Assembly: GCF_029227915.1 (NCBI RefSeq)
Contig: NC_079884.1
Span: forward strand, 28,150,001 to 28,214,000
DNA length: 64,000 bases
DNA from: Hydractinia symbiolongicarpus
Lineage: Eukaryota > Cnidaria > Hydrozoa > Anthoathecata > Hydractiniidae
Direction of reading: 5' to 3'
A program made the position numbers and the translations under genes. The notes beneath the pieces were generated by a model. The model had not been told where the DNA came from, ran no database searches, and saw nothing but the letters and a program-made list of their open reading frames with translations. Below are positions 11,849 to 25,192 of the stretch, piece after piece (position 1 is the first letter of the stretch; each line of letters starts with the position of its first letter).

Positions 11849-13712
11849 GAGTTACAACGGTTGCGTCACATATTCGTACCAACATGTATTTAGCCATAGT
11901 ATTCGGATATTACTAGGTTGCATCGCTTTTAACAGTGAAACGCTTGACTGTGGTACTTAATTGAACTGATTTTGGAATTTGACTTTATAAATGTGATAAA
12001 TGAGCCAGTTTGACTACAAGAAATAACATTCTTTTTAATTTGACATTATTGCTGGAACTCAGCGATTACACTTGGCGCTGTGGTAGCGCTTTTTTTAAAA
12101 ATTTAGATAAATAAATCTTTTCTTACTGTGGGACCAATCCTAGCCGTTAGCTCGCGCTGAAGAAATAGAGACAGTTTCAGAAACTACATTTCATTTACTT
12201 TTTAACGGTGTCAATCCGTTTGAGTTACAACGGTTGCATCACATATTCGTACCAACATGTATTTGGTGATTTTCTTCCGGTATTACTAATTCGTATTGCT
12301 TTTAATAGTGAAACGTTTGACTGTGGGAATAAATAGAACTGATTCTGGACTGTGACCTTATAAATGTGATAACTGAGTCAATTGGTGTCCAAAGAATAAC
12401 ACTCTTCTTAATTTGACATGATTGCTGGAATTCAGCGGTTACATTAGGCTCTGTGGTAGCGCTTTATTTAAAAATTTAGATAAATAAGTCTTTTCTTACT
12501 GTGGGACCAATCCTGGCCGTTCGAACGCGCTGAATAAATAGGAACAGTTCCAAAGACTACATTTTATTGACTTTTTAGCGTTATAAGTCCGTTTGAGTTA
12601 CAACGGTTCTGTCACATATTCGTACCAATATGTACTTAGCGATAGTATTCGGATATTACTAGGTTGCATGGCTTTTAACAGTGAAACGCTTGACTGTGGG
12701 ACTTAATTGAACTGATTTTGCACTTTGACCTTGTAAATGTGATAAATGAGCCAGTTTGACTACAAGAAATAACATTCTTCCTAATTTGACATGATTGCTG
12801 CAACTCAGCGATTACACTGCTCACTGTGGTAGCGCTTTATTACAAAATTAAGATAAACTAGTCAATTTTTACTGTGGGACCAATCCTAGCCGTTGGCTCG
12901 CGCTGAAGAAATAGAGGCAGTTTCAAAAACTACATTTTATTTACTTTCTAACGGTGTCAATCCGTTTGAGTTACAACGGTTGCGTCACATATTTGAACCA
13001 ACGTGTATTTAGTGATTTTCTTCCGATATTACTAAGTTTTATTGCTTTTAACAGTGAAACGATTGACTGTGGGAATTAATAGAACTGATTCTAGACTGCG
13101 ACCTTATAAATGTGATAAATGAGCCAATTGTCCTCCAAGGAATAACATTCTTCTTATTTGACATGATTGCCGGAATTCATCGATTACATAAGGCTCTGTG
13201 GTAGCGCTTTATTTAAAAAGTTAGATAAATAAATCTTTTCTTACTGTGGGACCAATCCTTGCCGTTAGCACGCGCTAAATAAATAGGTACAGTTCCAAAG
13301 TCTACATTTCATTGACCTTCTAGCGGTATAAATCCGTTTGAGTTACAACGGTTGCGTCACATATTCGTACCAACATGTATTTAGCCATAGTATTCGGATA
13401 TTACTAGGTTGCATCGCTTTTAACAGTGAAACGCTTGACTGTGGTACTTAATTGAACTGATTTTGGACTTTGACTTTATAAATGTGATAAATGAGCCAGT
13501 TTGACTACAAGAAATAACATTCTTCTTAATTTGACATGATTGCTGGAACTCAGCGATTACACTTGGCGCTGTGGTAGCGCTTTATTTAAAAAAATAGATA
13601 AATAAATCTTTTCTTACTATGGGACCAATCCTAGCCGTTAGCTCCGGCTGAAGAAATAGAGACAGTTTCAGAAACTACATTTCATTTACTTTTTAACGGT
13701 GTCAATCCGTTT
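11849..13712. repeat. Five old-type monomers with 1491-bp periodicity to the left
   Basis: Starts 11849, 12222, 12595, 12968, 13340. TTTAGCCATAG at 11891 and 13382 (spacing 1491) and ATGTACTTAGCGATAG near 11143 and 12635 (spacing 1492) show tetramer spacing. Alternation of the CGG and CTTCC classes persists. One base is lost in the 12968 monomer (TTCTTATTTGACATG). Confidence 0.82.
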
Positions 13713-16693
13713 GAGTTACAACGGTTGCGTCACATATTCTTACCAACATGTATTTAGCAATAATTTTCCGCTACTACTAGGTTCCATCGCGTTTAACAGT
13801 GAAACGATTGACTGTGGGACTTAATTGAACTGATTTTGGACTGTGACCTTATAAATGTGAAAGTGAGTCAATTTGACTTCAAGAAATAACATTCTTCTTA
13901 ATTTGACCTGATTACCGAAACTCAGCGATTTCATTTGGCGCTGTGGTAGCGATTCATTTACAAATTAAGATAAAAAAATCAGTTCTTACTGTGGGACCAA
14001 TCCTAGCCGTTAGCGCGCGCTGAAGAAATAGAGACAGTTTCAAATACTACATTTCACTGACTTTCTAACGGTTTCAGTCCCTTTGAGTTACAACTATTGC
14101 GTCACATATTCGTACTAACATGTATTTAGCGATAGTAATCGGATATTGCTAGGTTGCATCGCTTTTAACAGTGAAACGATTGACTGTGGGACTTATTTAA
14201 ACTGATTTTGGACTTTGACCTTATAAATGTGATAAATGAGGCAGTTTGACTACAAGAAATAACATTCTTCTTAATTTGACATGATTGCTGGAACTAAGCG
14301 ATTACAGTGGGCGCTGTGGTAGCGCTTTATTAAATAATTAAGACAAAAGAGTCATTTTTTACTGTGGGACCAATCCTAGCCGTTAGCTCGCGCTGAAGAA
14401 ATAGAGACAGCTTCAAAAACTACCTTTCATTGACTTTCTAACGATGTCAATCCGTTGGAGTTACAACGGTTGCGTCACATATTTGTACCAACATTTATTT
14501 AGTGATTTTCTTCCGATATTACTAAGTTGTATTGCTTTTAACAGTGAAACGATTGACTGTGGGAATTAATTGAACTGATTTTGGACTGTGACCTTATAAA
14601 TGTGAAAGCGAGACAATTGGACTTCAAGAAATAACATTCTTCCTAATTTGACGTGATTGCTGGAACTCAGCGGTTACACTGGTCACTGTGGTAGCGCTTT
14701 ATTACGAAATTAAGGTAAACAAGTCATTCTTTACTGTGGGACCAATTCTAGCCGTTAGCTCGCGCTGAAGAAATAGAGACAGTTTCAGAAACTACATTTT
14801 ATTTACTTTCTAGCGGTATAAGTCCGTTTGAGTTACAACGGTTCTGTCACATATTCGTACCAATATGTAATTAGCGATAGTATTCGGATATTGCTAGGTT
14901 GCATCGCTTTTAACAGTGAAACGCTTGACTGTGGGACTTAATTGAACTGATTTTGGACTTTGACCTTGTAAATGTGATAGATGAGGCAGTTTGACTACAA
15001 GAAATAACATTCCTCCTAATTTGACATGATTGCTGGAACTCAGCGGTTACACTGGTCACTGTGGTAGCGCTTTATTACGAAATCAAGGTAAACAAGTCAT
15101 TCTTTACTGTGGGACCAATCCTAGCCGTTAGCTCGCGCTGAAGAAATAGAGACAGTTTCAGAAACTACATTTTATTTACTTTCTAACGGTGTCAATCCGT
15201 TTGAGTTACAACGGTTGCGTCACATATTCGTACCAACATGTATTTAGCAATATTTTTCCGCTACTACTAGGTTCCATCGCTTTTAACAGTGAAACGATTG
15301 ACTGTGGGACTTAATTGAACTGATTTTGTACTGTGACCTTATAAATGTGAAAGCGAGACAATTGGACTTCAAGAAATAACATTCTTCCTAATTTGACGTG
15401 ATTGCTGGAACTCAGCGATTACACTGGTCACTGTGGTAGCGCTTTATTACAAAATTAAGATAAACAAGTCATTCTTTACTGTGGGACCACTCCTAGCCGT
15501 TAGCTCGCGCTGAAGAAATGGAGACAGTTTCAAATGCTACATTTCACTGACTTTCTAACGGTGTCAGTCCGTTTGAGTTACAACAGTTGGGTCACATATT
15601 CGTACCAACATGTATTTAGCGATAGTATTCGGATATTGCTAGGTTGCATCGCTTTTAACAGTGAAACGCTTGACTGTGGGACTTATTTGAACTGATTTTG
15701 GACTTTGACCTCATAAATGTGATAAATGAGATAGTTTGACTACAAGAAATAACATTCTTCTTAATTTGACATGATTGCTGGAACTCAGCGATTACAGTGG
15801 GCGCAGTGGTAGCGCTTTATTAAAAAATTAGGACAAATAAGTCATTTTTTACTGTGGGACCAATCCTAGCCGCTAGCTCGCGCAGAAGAGATAGAGACAG
15901 TTTCAAAAACTACCTTTCATTGACTTTCTAACGGTGTCAATCCGTTTGAGTTACAACGGTTGCGTCACATATTCGTACCAACATGTATTTGGTGATTTTC
16001 TTGCGATATTACCAAGTTGTATTGCTTTTAACAGTGAAACGATTGACTGTGGGAATAAATAGAACTGATTCTGGACTGTGACCTTATAAATGTAATAACT
16101 GAGTTAATTGGTGTCCAAAGAATAACACTCTTCTTAATTTGACATGATTGCTGGAATTCAGCGGTTACATTAGGCTCTGTGGTAGCGCTTTATTTAAAAA
16201 TTTAGATAAATAAGTCTTTTCTTACTTTGGGACCAATCCTGGCCGTTAGCACGCGCTGAATAAATAGGAACAGTTACAAAGACTACATTCCATTGACCTT
16301 CTAACGCTGTCAATCCGATTCAGTAACAACGGTTGCGTCACATATTCGTACCAACATGTATTTAGCGATAGTATTCGGATATTACTAGGTTGCATCGCTT
16401 TTAACAGTGAAACGATTGACTGTGGGATTTAATTGAACTGACTCTGGACTTTGACCTTATAAATGTGATAAATGAGCCAGTTTGACTACAAGAAATAACA
16501 TTCTTATTAATCTGACATGATTGCTGGAAGTCAGCGATTACACTGGGCGCTGTGGTAGCGTTTTATTTAAAAATTAAGATAAATAAGTCTTTTTTTACAG
16601 TGGGACCAATCATAGCCTTTAGTTCGCGCTTAAGAAATAGAAACAGTACCAAAGACTACATGTCATTGACTTTCTAGCGGTATAAATCCGTTT
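13713..16693. repeat. Mixed monomers, including B-class and a variant with ATATTGCTAGG
   Basis: Starts 13713, 14085, 14458, 14830, 15203, 15575, 15948, 16321. B-class first halves (CCGCTACTACTAGGTTCC) occur at 13713 and 15203. A variant lineage with GGATATTGCTAGG and GGGACTTATTT occurs at 14085 and 15575; its relatives recur at 18930, 20421, 42715, 45696 and 47932. No fixed higher-order period is visible. Confidence 0.78.
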
Positions 16694-18555
16694 GTGTTAC
16701 AACGGTTGCGTCACATATTCGTACCAACATGTATTTAGCGATATTATTCGGATATTACTAGGTTGCATCGCTTTTAACAGTGAAACGATTCACTCTGGGA
16801 CTTAATTGAACTGATTTTGGACTTTGACCTTATAAATGTTATAAGTGAGACAATTGGATTCCAAGAAATAACATTCTTCTTAACTTGACATGATTGTGGG
16901 AACTCAGCGATTACACTGGACCACGTGGTAGCGCTTCATTTAAAAATTTAGATAAATAAGTCATTCTTACTGTGGGACCAATCCTAGCCGTTAGCGCGCG
17001 CTGAAGAAATAGAGACAGTTTCAAAAACTACATTTTATTGACTTTCTAAATTTGTAAATCCGTTTGAGTTAGAACGGTTGCGTCACATATTCGTACCAAC
17101 ATGTATTTAGTGATTTTCTTCTGATATTACAAGGTTGCATCGCTTTTAACAGCGAAACGATTGACTCTGAGACTTAATTGAACTGATATTTGACTTTGAC
17201 CTTATAAATGTGATAAGTGAGACAGTTTGACTACAAGAAATAACAATCTTCTTAACTTGACATGATTGTGGGAACTCAGCGATTACACTGGACCCCGTGG
17301 TAGCGATCCATCTAAAAACTTAGATAAATAAGTCATTTTTACTGTGGGACCAATCCTAGCCGTTAGTTCGCGCAAAAGAAATAGGAACAGTTCCAAAGAC
17401 TATATTTCATTGACATTCTAGCGGTATAAATCCGTTTGAGTTACAACGGTTGCGTCACATATTCGTACCAACATGTACTTAGCGATAGTATTTGGATATT
17501 ACTAGGTTGCATCGCCTTTAACAGTGAAACGATTGACTGTGTGACTTAATTGAACTGATTTTGGACTTTGACCTTATAAATGTGATAAATGAGGCAGTTT
17601 AACTACAAGAAGTAACATTGTTCTTAATTTGACATGATTGCTGGAACTCAGCGATTACACTAAGCGCGGTGGTAGCGTTTTATTAAAGAATTAAGATAAA
17701 TAAGCAATTTTAACTGTGGCACCAATCCTAGCCGGTAGCTCGCGCTGAAGAAATAGAGACAGTTTCAAAAACTACATTTCATTGATTTTCTAACCTTGTC
17801 AGTCTGTTTGAGCTGCAACGGTTGCGTCACATATTCGTACCAACATGTATTTAGCGATCGTGTTGGGATATTACTAGGTTGCATCGCTTTTAACAGTGAA
17901 ACGATTGACTGTGGGACTTAATTGAATTGATTTTTGACTTTGACCTTATAAATGTGATAAGTGAGCCAGTTTGATTACAAGAAATAACATTCTTATTAAT
18001 CTGACATGATTGCTGGAACTCAGCGATTACACTGGGCGCTGTGCTAGCGTTTTCTTTGAAAATTAAGATAAATAAGTCTCTTTTTACTGTGGGACTAATC
18101 CTTGCCGTTAGTTCGCGCTTAAGAAATAGGAACAGTTCCAAAAACTACATTTTATTTACTTTCTTGCGGTATAAATCCGTTTGAGTTACAACGGTTGCGT
18201 CCCATATTCGTACCAACATGTATTTAGCGTTAGTTTTCGGATATTACTAGGTTGCATCGCTTTTAACAGTAAAACGATTGACTGTGGGACTTAATTTAAC
18301 TGTTTTTGAACTGTGACCGTATAAATGTTATAAATGAGACAATTGGACTCCCAGAAATAACATTCTTCTTAACTTGACATGATTGTGGGAACTCAGCGAT
18401 TACACCGGACCCCGTGGTAGCGCTTCATTTAAAAATTAAGATAAATAAGTCTTTTTTTACTGTGGAACTAATCCTAGCCCTTAGTTCCCGCTGAAGATAT
18501 AGAGCCAGTTTCAAAAACTACCTTTCATTGACTTTCTAACGGTGTCAATCCGTTT
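16694..18555. repeat. Five-monomer block related to 1.0-4.4 kb
   Basis: Starts 16694, 17066, 17438, 17810, 18183. Shared lineage markers with 1054-4367 are GGACC(C/A)CGTGGTAGCG, GTCCCATATTCG and TTAGCGTTAGTTTTCGG (here near 18225). This is a diverged third relative of the left-end duplication, about 14-16 kb away. Confidence 0.75.
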
Positions 18556-21500
18556 GAGTTACAACGCTTGCGTCACATATTCGTACCAACATGTATTTGG
18601 TGATTTTCTTCCGATATTACTAATTTGTATTGCTTTTAACAGTGAAACGTTTGACTGTGGGAATAAATAGAACTGATTCTGGACTGTGACCTTATAAATG
18701 TGATAACTGTGTCAATTGGTGTCCAAAGAATAACACTCTTCTTAATTTGACATGATTGCTAGAATTCAGCGATTACATTTGGCGCTGTGGTAGCGATTTT
18801 ATTTACAAATTAAGATAAAAAAATCAGTTTTTACTGTGGGACCGATCCTAGCCGTTAGCGCGCGCTGAAGAAATAGAGACAGTTTCAAATACTACATTTC
18901 ACTGACTTTCTAACGGTGTCAGTCCCTTTGAGTTATAACTGTTGCGTCACATATTCGTACCAACATGTATTTAGCGATAGTAATCGGATATTGCTAGGTT
19001 GCATCGCTTTTAACAGTGAAACGATTGACTGTGGGACTTATTTGAACTGATTTTGGACTTTGACCTTATAAATGTGATAATGAGGCAGTTTGACTACAAG
19101 AAATAACATTCTTCTTAATTTGACATGATTGCTGGAACTCAGCGATTACAGTGGGCGCTGTGGTAGCGCTTTATTAAAAAATTAAGACAAATAAGTCATT
19201 TTTTACTGTGGGACCAATCCTAGCCGTTAGCTCGCGCTGAAGAGATAGGGACAGTTTCAAAAACTACATTTCATTTACTTTCTAACGGTGTCAATCCGTT
19301 TGAGTTACAACGGTTGCGTCACATATTCGTACCAACATGTATTAAGCGATAGTATTCGGATATTACTAGGTTGCATCGCTTTTAACAGTGAAACGCTTGA
19401 CTGTGGGACTTAATTGAACTGATTTTGGACTTTGACCTTGTAAATGGGATAAATGAGCCAGTTTGGCTACAAGAAATAACATTCTTTCTAATTTGACATG
19501 ATTACTGGAACTCAGCGGTTACACTGGTCACTGTGGTAGCGCTTTATTACAAAATTAAGATAAACAAGTCATTTTTTACTATGGGACCAATCCTAGCCGT
19601 CGGCTCGCGCTGAAGAAATAGAGACAGTTTCAAAAACTACATTTCATTTACTTTCTAACGTTGTCAATCCGTTTGAGTTACAACGGTTGCGTCACATATT
19701 TGTACCAACATTTATTTAGTGATTTTCTTCCGATATTACTAAGTTGTATTGCTTTTAACAGTGAAACGATTGACTGTGGGATTTAATAGAACTGATTCTG
19801 GACTGCGACCTTATAAATGTGATAAATGAGCCAATTGGTCTCCAAGGAATAACATTCTTCTTAATTTGACATGATTGCCGGAATTCATCGATTACATTAG
19901 GCTCTGTGGTAGCGCTTTCTATAAAAATTTAGATAAATAAGTCTTTTCTTACTGTGGGACCAATCCTGGTCGTTAGCACGCGCTGAATAAATAGGAACAG
20001 TTCCAAAGACCATATTTCATTGACTTTGTAGCGGTATAAGTCTGTTTGAGTTACAACGGTTCTGTCACATATTCGTACCAATATGTATTTAGCGATAGTA
20101 TTCTGATATTACTAGGTTGCATCGCTTTTAACAGTGAAACCCTTGACTGTGGGACTTAATTGAACTGATTTTGGACTTTGACCTTGTAAATGTGTTAAAT
20201 GAGCCAGTTTGACTACAAGAAATACCATTCCTCCTAATTTGACATGATTGCTGGAACTCATCGATTACATTAGGCTCTGTGGTAGCGCTTTCTATAAAAA
20301 TTTAGATAAATAAGTCTTTTTTTACTGTGGGACCAATCCTAGCCGTTAGTTCGCGCTTAAGAAATAGAAACAGTTCCAAAGACTACATGTCATTGACTTT
20401 CTAGCAGTATAATTCCGTTTGAGTTACAACGGTTGCGTCACATATTAGTACCAACATGTATTTAGCGATAGTATTCGGATATTGCTAAGTTGCATCGCTT
20501 TTAACAGTGAAACGATTGACTGTGGGACTTATTTGAACTAATTTTGGACTTTGACCTTATAAATGTGATAATGAGGCAGTTTGACTACAAGAAATAACAT
20601 TCTTCTTAATTTGACATGATTGCTGGAACTCAGCGATTACAGTGGGCGCTGTGGTAGCGCTTTATTAAAAAAATAAGACAAATAAGTCATTTTTTACTTT
20701 GGGACCAATCCTAGCCGTTAGCTCGCGCTAAAGAGATAGAGACAGCTTCAAAAACTACCTTTCATTGACTTTCTAACGGTGTCAATCCGTTGGAGTTACA
20801 ACGGTTGCGTCACATATTTGTACCAACATTTATTTAGTGATTTTCTTCCGATATTACTAAGTTGTATTGCTTTTAACAGTGAAACGATTGACTGTGGGAA
20901 TTATTAGAACTGATTCTGGGCTGTGACTTTATAAATGTGATAAATGAGCCAATTGGTCTTCAAGGAATAACATTCTTCTTAATTTGACATGATTGCTGGA
21001 ACTCAGCGATTACAGTGGGCGCTGTGGTAGCGCTTTATTAAAAAATTAAGACAAATAAGTCATTTTTTACTGTGGGACCAATCCTAACCGTTAGCTCGCG
21101 CTGAAGAGATAGAGACAGTTTCAAAAACTACATTTCATTGACTTTGTAGCGGTATAAGTCCGTTTGAGTTACAATGGTTCTGTCACATATTCGTACCAAT
21201 ATGTATTTAGCGATAGTATTCGGATATTACTAGGTTGCATCGCTTTTAACAGTGAAACCCTTGACTGTGGGACTTAATTGAACTGATTTTGGACTTTGAC
21301 CTTGTAAATGTGTTAAATGAGCCAGTTTGACTACAAGAAATACCATTCCTCCTAATTTGACATGATTGCTGGAACTCATCGATTACATTAGGCTTTGTGG
21401 TAGCGCTTTCTATAAAAATTTAGATAAATAAGTCTTTTTTTACTGTGGGACCAATCCTAGCCGTTAGTTCTCGCTTAAGAAATAGAAACAGTTCCAAAGA

Positions 21501-22284
21501 CTACATGTCATTGACTTTCTAGCGGTATAAATCCGTTTGAGTTACAACGGTTGCGTCACATATTCGTACCAACATGTATTTAGCGATAGTATTCGGATAT
21601 TACTAGGTTGCATCGCTTTTAAAAGTGAAACGATTGACTGTGGGACTTAATTGAACTGATTTTGGACTTTGACCTTATAAATATGATAAATGAGGCAGTT
21701 TGACTACAAGAAGTAACATTCTTCTTAATTTGACATGATTGCTGGAAATCAGCGATTACACTGGGCGCTGTGGTAGCGCTTTATTAAAAAATTAATATAA
21801 ATAAGTCATTTTTAACTGTGGGACCATTCGTAGCCGGTAGATCGCGCTGAAGAAATAGAGACAGTTTCAAAAACTACCTTTCATTGACTTTCTAACGGTG
21901 TCAATCCGTTTGAGTTACAACGGTTGCGTCACATATTCGTACCAACATGTATTTGGTGATTTTCTTCCGATATTACTAAGTTGTATTGTTTTTAACAGTG
22001 AAACAATTGACTGTGGGAATAAATAGAACTGATTCTGGACTGTGACCTTATAAATGTGATAAATGAGTCAATTGGTGTCCAAAGAATGACATTCTTCTTA
22101 ATTTGACATGATTGCTGGAATTCAGCTAATACATTAGGCTCTGTGGTAGCGCTTTATTTAAAAATTTAGATAAATAAGTGTTTTTTCGCTGTGGGACCAA
22201 TCCTGGCCGTTAGCACGCGCTGAATAAATAGGAACAGTTTCAAAGACTACATTTCATTGACTTTCTAGCGGTATAAATCTGTTT
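18556..22284. repeat. Mixed old monomers with recurring C-A' cassette
   Basis: Ten monomers (18556, 18930, 19302, 19675, 20048, 20421, 20793, 21166, 21539, 21912). A' monomers at 20048 and 21166 share GAAACCCTTGACTG and AAATACCATTCCTCC with 2918 and with the hexamer zone. The 18556 monomer is 374 bp because of one extra T in GCGATTTTATTTAC. The 21539 monomer looks like the undeleted relative of the fused unit that follows (ATAAATATGATAAATGAGGC). Confidence 0.78.
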
Positions 22285-22955
22285 GAGTTACAACGGTTCT
22301 GTCACATATTCGTACCAACATGTATTAAGCGATAGTATTCGGATATTACTAGGTTGCATCACTTTTAACAGTGAAACGCTTGACTGTGGGACTTAATTGA
22401 ACTGATTTAGGACTTTGACCTTGTAAATGGGATAAATGAGCCAGTTTGGCTACAAGAAATAACATTCTTCCTAATTTGACATGATTACTGGAACTCAGCG
22501 ATTACACTGGTCACTGTGGTAGCGCTTTATTACAAAATTAAGATAAACAAGTCATTTTTTACTGTGGGACCAATCCTAGCCGTCGGCTCGCGCTGAAGAT
22601 ATAGAGACAGTTTCAAAATTTATTTAGCGATAGTATTCGGATATTACTAGGTTGCATCGTTTTTAAAAGTGAAACGATTGACTGTGGGACTTAATTGAAC
22701 TGATTTTGGACTTTGACCTTATAAATATGATAAATGAGGCAGTTTGACTACAAGAAGTAACATTCTCCTTAATTTGACATGATTGCTGGAACTCAGCGAT
22801 TACACTGGGTGCTGTGGTAGCGCTTTATTAAAAAATTAAGATAAATAAGTCATCTTTAACTGTGGGACCAATCCTAGCCGGTAGTTCGCGCTGAAGAAAT
22901 AGAGACAGTTTCAAAAACTACCTTTCATTGACTTTCTAACGGTGTCAATCCGTTT
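22285..22955. repeat. Fused pair of monomers with the same 75-bp deletion (copy 2)
   Basis: Spacing is again 671 bp. The junction text is identical to that at 333-352. From about 22590 to 22980 the sequence matches 315-705 with only a few base differences (offset 22,275). The flanks diverge: GCCGTCGGCTCGCGCTG here, GCCGTTAGCGCGCGCTG at the left end. Confidence 0.92.
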
Positions 22956-25192
22956 GAGTTACAACGGTTGCGTCACATATTCGTACCAACATGTATTTGG
23001 TGATTTTCTTCCGATATTACTAAGTTGTATTGTTTTTAACAGTGAAACGATTGGCAGTGGGAATAAATAGAACTGATTCTGGACTGTGACCTTATAAATG
23101 TGATAAATGAGTCAATTGGTGTCCAAAGAATGACATTCTTCTTAATTTGACATGATTGCTGGAATTCAGCTAATACATTAGGCTCTGTGGTAGCGCTTTA
23201 TTTAAAAATTTAGATAAATAAGTGTTTTTTCGCTGTGGGACCAATCCTGGCTGTTAGCACGCGCTGAATAAATAGGAACAGTTTCAAAGACTACATTTCA
23301 TAGACTTTCTAGCGGTATAAATCTGTTTGAGTTACAACAGTTCTGTCACATATTCGTACCAACATGTATTTAGCGATAGTTTTCGGATATTACTAGGTTG
23401 CATCGCTTTTAACAGTGAAACGCTTGACTGTGGGACTTAATTGAACTGATTTTGGACTTTGACCTTGTAAATGTGATAAATGAGCCAGTTTGACTACAAG
23501 AAATAACATTCTTCCTAATTTGACATGAATGCTGGAACTCAGCGATTACACTGGTCACTGTGGTAGCGCTTTATTACAAAATTAATATAAACAAGTTATT
23601 TTTTACTGTATGACCAATCCTAGCCGTCGACTTGCGCTTAAGAAATAAAGACAGTTTCAAAAACAACATTTCATTTATTTTCTAACGGTGTCAATCCGTT
23701 TGTGTTACAACGGTTGAGTCACATATTTGTACCAACATTTATTTTGTGACTTTCTTCCGATATTACTAAGTTGTATTGCTTTTAACAGTGAAACGATTGA
23801 CTGTGGGAATTAATAGAACTGATTCTAGACTGCGACCTTATAAATGTTATAAATGAGCCAATTGGTGTCCAAAGAATGACATTCTTCTTAATTTGACATG
23901 ATTGCTGGAATTCAGCTAATACATTAGGCTCTGTGGTAGCGCTTTATTTAAAAATTTAGATAAATAAGTGTTTTTTCGCTGTGGGACCAATCCTGGCTGT
24001 TAGCACGCGCTGAATAAATAGGAACAGTTTCAAAGACTACATTTCATAGACTTTCTAGCGGTATAAATCTGTTTGAGTTACAACAGTTCTGTCACATATT
24101 CGTACCAACATGTATTTAGCGATATTTTTCCGCTACTACTAGGTTCCATCGCTTTTAACAGTGAAACGCTTGACTGTGGGATTTAATTGAACCGATTTTG
24201 GACTTTGACCTTGTAAATGTGTTAAATGAGCCAGTTTGACTACAAGAAATAACATTCCTCCTAATTTGACATGATTGCTGGAACTCAGCGATTACACTGG
24301 TCACTGTGGTAGCGCTTTATTACAAAATTAAGATAAACAAGTCATTTTTTACTGTGGGACCAATCCTAGCCGTCGGCTCGCGCTGAAGAAATAGAGACAG
24401 TTTCAAAAACTACATTTCATTTACTTTCTAACGGTGTCAATCCGTTTGAGTTACAACGGTTGCGTCACATATTCGTACCAACATGTATTTTGCGATATTT
24501 TTTCGCTACTACTAGGTTCCATCGCTTTTAACAGTGAAACGATTGACTGTGAGACTTAATTCAACTGATTTTGGACTGTGACCTTATAAATGTGAAAGCG
24601 AGACAATTGGACTTCAAGAAATAACATTCTTCCTAATTTGACATGATTGCTGGAACTCAGCGATTACACTGGTCACTGTGGTAGCGCTTTATTACAAAAT
24701 TAAGATAAACAAGTCATTTTTTACTGTGGGACCAATCCTAGCCGTCGGCTTGCGCTGAAGAAATAGAGACAGTTTCAAAAACTACATTTCATTTACTTTC
24801 TAACGTTGTCAATCCGTTTGAGTTACAACGGTTGCGTCACATATTTGTACCAACCTTTATTTAGTGATTTTCTTCCGATATTACTAAGTTGTATTGCTTT
24901 TAACAGTGAAACGATTGACTGTGGGAATTAATAGAACTGATTCTGGACTGCGACCTTATAAATGTGATAAATGAGCCAATTGGTCTCCAAGAAATAACAT
25001 TCTTCTTAATTTGACATGATTGCCGGAATTCATCGATTACATTAGGCTCTGTGGTAGCGCTATATATAAAAATTTAAATAAATAAGTCTTTTCTTACTGT
25101 GGGACCAATCCTGGTCGTTAGCACGCGCTGAATAAATAGGAAAAGTTCCAAACACTATATTTCATTGACTTTGTAGCGGTATAAGTCCGTTT
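22956..25192. repeat. Transition zone from old to new monomer types
   Basis: Starts 22956, 23329, 23702, 24075, 24448, 24820. The first E-class monomer of the window (TTTGTGTTACAACGGTTGAG) is at 23702, and the first new-style B is at 24448. The 24075 monomer is a hybrid: D-type head TCTGTCACATATTCG, B-type middle CCGCTACTACTAGG, then A-type GTTAAATGAGCC and CATTCCTCC. Confidence 0.8.

Noticed and set aside
16917-16928. G-box/E-box CCACGTGG
   Set aside because: Created by one base change in one monomer of the GGACCCCGTGG lineage; not repeated, so most likely chance.
17890-18141. Another 83-codon minus-strand open frame
   Set aside because: Same monomer position as the three above, in a monomer of the same lineage. 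No domain, signal or neighbouring gene structure.
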